Assembly (NCBI GenBank): GCA_964626015.1
Contig: CAZVCC010000028.1
Coordinates: 1 to 39,015, forward strand
Length of the DNA: 39,015 nucleotides
Source of the DNA: CAIKZJ01 sp964626015
Lineage (GTDB): Bacteria > Bacteroidota > Ignavibacteria > Tepidaquicellales > Tepidaquicellaceae
Direction of reading: 5' to 3'
The translations under genes and the position numbers were made by a program. Shown here in pieces: positions 35,177 to 39,015 of this stretch. Position 1 is the stretch's first letter. Each line of letters opens with the position of its first letter. The notes below the pieces were generated by a model that worked only from the letters and a program-made list of their open reading frames with translations, searched no databases and had not been told where the DNA came from.

Positions 35177-36619
35177 ATGAAAAAGACAATATACCTATCG
35201 GGTTCAGCATCAATAGTGATATTATCGGTGATGTTTTATTTCCATTCAGTTTCATCGAATACGTCAAATGATTTGCCGGTTGATGGAAATCAGAACTTTA
35301 TTCAAAACGGGAATAATCAGTCTTCTTTTTCCCCGCAAAGCGGCGGCTGGCAATTGCAGGTAATGCCGAATATGGGAAACCGACTTATAAGGGATTTATA
35401 TTTTACTGATTCTCTTACGGGTTATGCAGTGGCTTCGCCGGAAAGTTATACTGATTCTGCACATATATTAGAGACTACTAATGGAGGATTTAACTGGAGT
35501 ATAAAATATACATCCCCGGGTAGGTTACCAAGGATAATTTTCTTAAATCCTAACACAGGATTTGCAGGTGGAAATAAATTACTAAAAACAACAGATGCAG
35601 GAGAGAACTGGTTTATTTTAAATAAAGTATTTAGCACTATAGTAAGAGATATGTTTGTTTTTAGTGAAGATACTATCTGGTATGGTGATTCAGACCCATT
35701 TGCAGGCGGTCTCTTCCGCACGACCAACGGAGGAATAAACTGGGAGAAACGAGACAGCGGGATACCTGCGAATTCGTATCCGGATAAGATTTATTTCTAT
35801 AACAGCAGGATAGGGTTTGCGTATCATGGAGGTGTTTCATTCTGTTATAAAACAACAAACAGTGGTGAAAATTGGTTTCAGATTAATTCTGCTGATTTTG
35901 TAAATATATATTTTGTAGATAGCCTAAAAGGATTTAGATCTGCTTCAGGCTTTTTCAAAACTTCAAACGGAGGTTTAAACTGGAGTAAAGATTCTTTACC
36001 TTCAATAACAGGAAATACATATACTCTTAAAGCGATATCAAGTTTTATTGTTATGAATGAGGATACTATATATTGCACAGGAGGTGCAGTATATTATTAT
36101 TCTAATGGTATTTACAGAAATATTATCTATAAGAGTACTAATGGAGGAATAAATTGGGGGTATCAAATTCCTGATACAAATTATCAAATATTACAATTAA
36201 ATGTGATAAATAATTATAAGAATTTTATTTGGATTGTTGATAAATTTAATAATCGACTGGTTTATTCATCTAAAGGTGGAGATTCAACAGTTTATGTAAG
36301 AATTAATCAAATAAGTAATGAAGTACCTGAAGAATATGAACTCCATCAGAACTTTCCGAACCCGTTCAATCCGAGAACCGTTGTTCGTTTTTCGTTGTTC
36401 CTCCACGGCGGACGCACAGAACGCGCAGTTGTTAGTACTATATCAATTAAAGTGTACGATATAAATGGCAGGGAGGTGCAGACGCTTGTGAGTGGGAGAA
36501 TGCAAGCGGGTACGTATGAGGCAGTATGGGACGGGACGGGATTTCCGAGCGGAGTTTATTTCTGCAGGATGGTAACGGAGGGGTATGGTAAGACGATAAA
36601 GATGGTATTGAGCAAATAA
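35177..36619 (+). CDS. Secreted YCF48-like propeller protein with T9SS sorting domain (third)
   Basis: A 480-residue exported protein starting 21 bp after the previous gene. The signal peptide is MKKTIYLSGSASIVILSVMFY. A low-complexity Asn/Gln/Ser linker (about 28-58) leads to YCF48-like repeats with T-T-N-G-G-x-N-W. The C-terminus uses cassette A (NFPNPFNPRTVVRF...IKMVLSK), the same as the 30499 gene and not the cassette B of its two upstream neighbours. A 27-bp insertion (36400-36426) adds nine residues within that domain. The 3' end is in the second 403-bp repeat copy. Confidence 0.9.
   Translation: MKKTIYLSGSASIVILSVMFYFHSVSSNTSNDLPVDGNQNFIQNGNNQSSFSPQSGGWQLQVMPNMGNRLIRDLYFTDSLTGYAVASPESYTDSAHILETTNGGFNWSIKYTSPGRLPRIIFLNPNTGFAGGNKLLKTTDAGENWFILNKVFSTIVRDMFVFSEDTIWYGDSDPFAGGLFRTTNGGINWEKRDSGIPANSYPDKIYFYNSRIGFAYHGGVSFCYKTTNSGENWFQINSADFVNIYFVDSLKGFRSASGFFKTSNGGLNWSKDSLPSITGNTYTLKAISSFIVMNEDTIYCTGGAVYYYSNGIYRNIIYKSTNGGINWGYQIPDTNYQILQLNVINNYKNFIWIVDKFNNRLVYSSKGGDSTVYVRINQISNEVPEEYELHQNFPNPFNPRTVVRFSLFLHGGRTERAVVSTISIKVYDINGREVQTLVSGRMQAGTYEAVWDGTGFPSGVYFCRMVTEGYGKTIKMVLSK
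36400..36426 (+). repeat. 27-bp in-frame insertion in sorting-domain cassette A, copy 1
   Basis: CCTCCACGGCGGACGCACAG then AACGCGC, absent from the otherwise similar cassette of the 30499 gene. It is GC-rich in an AT-rich context and ends exactly where the 403-bp repeat starts. An AGTTGTT lies directly downstream and a GTTGTT directly upstream. Confidence 0.85.
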
Positions 36620-36829
36620 ATACAGGAAAATTTAATAAATTAAAGCTGTTTCAAGGTAGTTGGAACAGCTTTTTTGTTTTCTTAGAGAATCACAGAAATT
36701 GAAACACAATCTATCTTAATAAGTCTTATATTTAGGTTTTAATTAATCAGGCTATTTTATATTTTATTTATATAAGAATATTGATTAATTTATTTTATAA
36801 ATTATGAAAATAAAAAATACTCTTTTCCG
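36427..36829 (+). repeat. 403-bp perfect direct repeat, copy 2
   Basis: Second copy of 32025-32427. The two copies bracket three YCF48-like genes, so recombination between them could delete or duplicate a 4402-bp unit without breaking any reading frame. Confidence 0.95.
36642..36676 (+). terminator. Rho-independent terminator, repeat copy 2
   Basis: Same hairpin and T-run as at 32240-32274, 23 bp after the stop at 36619. Confidence 0.85.
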
Positions 36830-38165
36830 CATCCTTGATGGATTAATATTGCTTGTATTTATTCTTTTCTTTTCGTCCGCCGGATTTCAGGACAGAAATA
36901 CCTCGGGCTGGTATCAGCAGTGGTTTCCGAATTTGAATGGAAGCACGATTAAGGATATTACTTTTCTTGATAGTCTAACGGGGTTTGCGGTGACAACAAC
37001 AGACCCATCTCTACGGTCGTTCATATTAAAAACAACTAACGGAGGTGATAATTGGGACTTTGTTCATACATATATAGCACCTTCTACCAGTGTGAGTTTA
37101 TACAGAATACAGTTCGCAAATAAAAACACGGGCTATGCTTGCACAAATTACCATGAATTTTTTAAAACTACAAATGCAGGTGAAAACTGGATTAATATCT
37201 CGGAACCACCCTGGGCTTTAACTGACATGCATGTATTAAATACTGATACCGTGTTTGGTGTTAGTTATAGTGCCTTTAGCGGCGGTGTTTATCGTTCAAC
37301 CAACGGCGGCTATAACTGGCAGACTATCTGGTCTATAGGTGGAAGCGGTAACCCTCAAAAAATATATATGGTTAATAAAGATCTTGGATTCACTCAGAAT
37401 GAAGGTCTCTCAAATTATATGAAAAGAACAACAAACGGTGGTTTTAACTGGGACGAAATTTCAGGAGAAAAATTTAAAGATATAGTTTTCTTTGATAATA
37501 ATACGGGTTGGAAAGTAAATAACGAAATAAGGAAAACTACTAACGGCGGTATAAATTGGTTTTTACAGCAAACTCCTAATATTATCAATGGATTTTATAG
37601 TCCTGCAAAATTCTCTGTATTAAATAAAGACACAGTTTGGATGGTCGGCGCATATAAATATGGTGGATATGTTTTGAAAACAACAAACGGAGGTCTGAAC
37701 TGGGGATATCAATGTCCTAACCCAACCCTTCCGATTTATTGGTTTTATATTATTCAATTTGTTGATTCAAAACACGGGTGGATTAATATTGGTAATATTC
37801 TTCTTCATACAAAAATTGGCGGTAATGATACAACATTCTTTACTGGCATTAACAACAATATTAGGCCTGTCTTATCCGACTATCAATTATATCAGAACTT
37901 TCCGAACCCGTTCAATCCGAGAACAGTTATTAGTTTTCAGTTGTTCCTCCACGGCGGACGCACAGAACGCGCAGTTGTTAGTAATTTATCAATTAAAGTG
38001 TACGATATAAATGGCAGGGAGGTGCAGACGCTTGTGAGTGGGAGAATGCAAGCGGGTACGTATGAGGCAGTATGGGACGGGACGGGATTTCCGAGCGGAG
38101 TTTATTTCTGCAGGATGGTAACGGAGGGGTATGGTAAGACGATAAAGATGACTTTAGTAAAATAA
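36804..38165 (+). CDS. Secreted YCF48-like propeller protein with T9SS sorting domain (fourth)
   Basis: A 453-residue exported protein. Its leader and first nine codons (MKIKNTLFR) are identical to those of the 32402 gene because both lie in the 403-bp repeat. The signal peptide runs to about residue 28 (ILLVFILFFSSAGF). The body has YCF48-like repeats (T-T-N-G-G-x-N-W at least five times) unlike the other three in detail. The C-terminus is cassette A with the 27-bp insertion (37946-37972), but its last codons (MTLVK) and downstream region differ from the other copies. No function can be assigned beyond T9SS cargo. Confidence 0.9.
   Translation: MKIKNTLFRILDGLILLVFILFFSSAGFQDRNTSGWYQQWFPNLNGSTIKDITFLDSLTGFAVTTTDPSLRSFILKTTNGGDNWDFVHTYIAPSTSVSLYRIQFANKNTGYACTNYHEFFKTTNAGENWINISEPPWALTDMHVLNTDTVFGVSYSAFSGGVYRSTNGGYNWQTIWSIGGSGNPQKIYMVNKDLGFTQNEGLSNYMKRTTNGGFNWDEISGEKFKDIVFFDNNTGWKVNNEIRKTTNGGINWFLQQTPNIINGFYSPAKFSVLNKDTVWMVGAYKYGGYVLKTTNGGLNWGYQCPNPTLPIYWFYIIQFVDSKHGWINIGNILLHTKIGGNDTTFFTGINNNIRPVLSDYQLYQNFPNPFNPRTVISFQLFLHGGRTERAVVSNLSIKVYDINGREVQTLVSGRMQAGTYEAVWDGTGFPSGVYFCRMVTEGYGKTIKMTLVK
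37946..37972 (+). repeat. 27-bp in-frame insertion in sorting-domain cassette A, copy 2
   Basis: Identical to 36400-36426 and flanked on both sides by AGTTGTT. The extra residues are FLHGGRTER or an equivalent reading. Confidence 0.85.
37988..38150 (+). repeat. Third, partial copy of cassette A (163 bp)
   Basis: Identical to the first part of the 403-bp repeat (from ATCAATTAAAGTG to GATAAAGATG), then divergent: ACTTTAGTAA in place of GTATTGAGCA. Confidence 0.92.
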
Positions 38166-38206
38166 TTTTACCTGAGCCGTAGAATTATTAAAATATCCTC
38201 TTAACT

Positions 38207-38461
38207 TTAGAGGTAATACTCATACTGGACGAGCTGCCATTTGAAGCTGCTTGTATCGTAAGAGATTTCGCAAATAACCTTCTGCCGGTCGCAGAGAACG
38301 CTGAAGTGATATTCATAGGTATCAGCTTTGGGAATTTTCCAACGTGAATTTACTCTTGATATATTATAGACGTCGTTCTTCCATTTAAACCTGATGATGT
38401 CGATTTTCAGGTCGTGAAAGAATGCTATAACTTCTATAGGTTCGAATATCTGATTTTCCAT
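38207..38461 (-). CDS. Small protein, DUF6504-like
   Basis: An 84-residue protein with no signal peptide or membrane helix. The pattern P-I-E-V...FKWKNDVYNISRVNSRWKIP and the later YHFSVLCDR...FKWQLVQYEYYL resembles the small DUF6504-type domain (strand, W-R/K-W, Y-x-V/I-x-x-V, then a final strand with W-x-L). That resemblance is from memory and weak. It is convergent with the fourth YCF48-like gene, 41 bp away, and stands alone on the minus strand. Coding character is reasonable for its length. Confidence 0.65.
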   Translation of the reverse strand: MENQIFEPIEVIAFFHDLKIDIIRFKWKNDVYNISRVNSRWKIPKADTYEYHFSVLCDRQKVICEISYDTSSFKWQLVQYEYYL

Positions 38462-38566
38462 GCTGTATTATTTATGGCTTATTAATATATGGTATATTAA
38501 GATAATAAGCAAGTGTAAATTTAAGAAGAGAAAGTGAAGAAATGATTTAGAATCGGTTCACAGAGA

Positions 38567-38635
38567 GCACGGCGTAGCCTATGGCTACAAACAAAAAAGA
38601 CCATAAAATATATTTTACCATTCGCCGCAGCGAAT
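38567..38635. repeat. Intergenic palindromic element, copy 1
   Basis: GCACGGCGTAGCCTATGGCTA (38567-38587) contains the palindrome TAGCC-TAT-GGCTA. Some 30 bp on is ATTCGCCGCAGCGAAT (38620-38635), a second perfect inverted repeat (ATTCGC/GCGAAT). Confidence 0.75.
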
Positions 38636-38690
38636 CTTAGACCCGCACACGGAGAGCAAAGAGAAAGCAAATAGATTACAAAAGATTTTT

Positions 38691-38727
38691 AACGCAAAGC
38701 ACGCAAAGTAAGCAAAGGTCGCAAAGA
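38691..38727 (+). repeat. CGCAAAG short tandem units
   Basis: ACGCAAAG, ACGCAAAG, AGCAAAG and CGCAAAG follow each other about every 9 bp. Related CACAGAGAGCAC and CACGGAGAGCAAAG strings lie near 38560 and 38648. Such runs are widespread in intergenic DNA of Bacteroidota and other phyla. Confidence 0.75.
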
Positions 38728-38826
38728 GAACCTAAAAAAGTTTATATTGAATTAACAAACACAGAAAAGCACATTATTTTTATTTTATAAAAGTTTGTTT
38801 TTATTACAACATTTTTACGGATAGTA

Positions 38827-38864
38827 GCACGGCGTAGCCAATGGCTATTCTCCGCGACGAATCT
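38827..38864. repeat. Intergenic palindromic element, copy 2
   Basis: GCACGGCGTAGCCAATGGCTA matches copy 1 with one base changed. It is followed by CCGCGACGAATCTT, a decayed form of the second palindrome of copy 1 (CCGCAGCGAATCTT), so the spacer is about 30 bp shorter. Confidence 0.7.
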
Positions 38865-39015
38865 TCGACAAACAAAATAAAGACAAACATTAACAAAGAA
38901 TTTAACCGTCCACCGCGGAGTTTGTCTCAAAAGTATAATGAGATTCTCTTTTTATTTTTTGGGGGAACACCTTGCAAAAATTTTTAAGTTATTCTGAGTT
39001 TCTTTCTTACTTTTA

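Larger units (their letters stand above)
38462..39015. other. Repeat-rich non-coding end of the window
   Basis: About 550 bp without a convincing gene. It holds two copies of a palindrome-containing element, a run of CGCAAAG units, and an A/T-rich tail with TTTTTATTTTTTGGGGG. A 62-codon open frame on the minus strand (38742-38930) covers one element and is rejected. Confidence 0.6.

Noticed and set aside
38742..38930. 62-codon open frame on the minus strand
   Set aside because: It covers a palindromic intergenic repeat, has no recognisable domain, and its composition follows the repeat; likely chance.

Overview
The window is AT-rich chromosomal DNA from a bacterium of the Bacteroidota/Chlorobiota group, most likely class Ignavibacteria. 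Seven predicted secreted proteins end in a type A sorting domain with the 'NYPNPFNP' signature, the tag read by the type IX secretion system (T9SS). YbeY has the Bacteroidota-style metal site, clear Shine-Dalgarno sequences are scarce, and housekeeping genes dominate. This placement is inference from protein style; no rRNA gene is present.

Layout. 0.25-12.6 kb (+ strand) is mainly housekeeping: aspS and ahcY; tRNA-Thr(CGT); a compact run orf143-ybeY-topA-xer; prfB with a +1 programmed frameshift; a LolC/E-type permease and menG/ubiE; then a secreted M6 metalloprotease. 12.9-17.6 kb (- strand) carries a DUF6265-like exported protein, then pepF(secreted)-leuC-leuD. rpsR and a secreted thermonuclease-like protein follow on +. 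19.1-22.1 kb (-) is a partner-switching regulatory module: PAS protein, STAS antagonist, RsbW-like kinase and GAF/SpoIIE phosphatase. 22.2-25.8 kb (+) holds a T9SS-tagged subtilase and mgtE. 25.8-29.6 kb (-) holds groES-groEL, with a near-consensus CIRCE operator over the promoter, and pyruvate kinase. 29.7-38.2 kb (+) holds a short-chain dehydrogenase and five consecutive secreted, repeat-rich T9SS cargo proteins. The last 0.55 kb is non-coding and full of small repeats.

The most unusual region is 30.5-38.2 kb. The five surface-protein genes are mosaics. A 403-bp perfect direct repeat (32025-32427 and 36427-36829, exactly 4402 bp apart) spans the 3' end of one gene, its terminator, the intergenic region and the first codons of the next gene. 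A different, nearly identical C-terminal cassette is shared by the two genes in between. Conserved cassettes thus flank divergent, AT-richer beta-propeller-like interiors, which looks like ongoing duplication, conversion and domain shuffling of secreted proteins. A 27-bp in-frame insertion in two of the sorting-domain cassettes resembles repeat sequence found in the terminal intergenic region.

Two intergenic regions (12.73-12.81 kb and 27.98-28.04 kb) contain degenerate tandem repeats phased at 11 bp. Their sequences differ but the period is the same, and no gene explains them. No CRISPR array, prophage, insertion sequence or T9SS machinery gene was seen.
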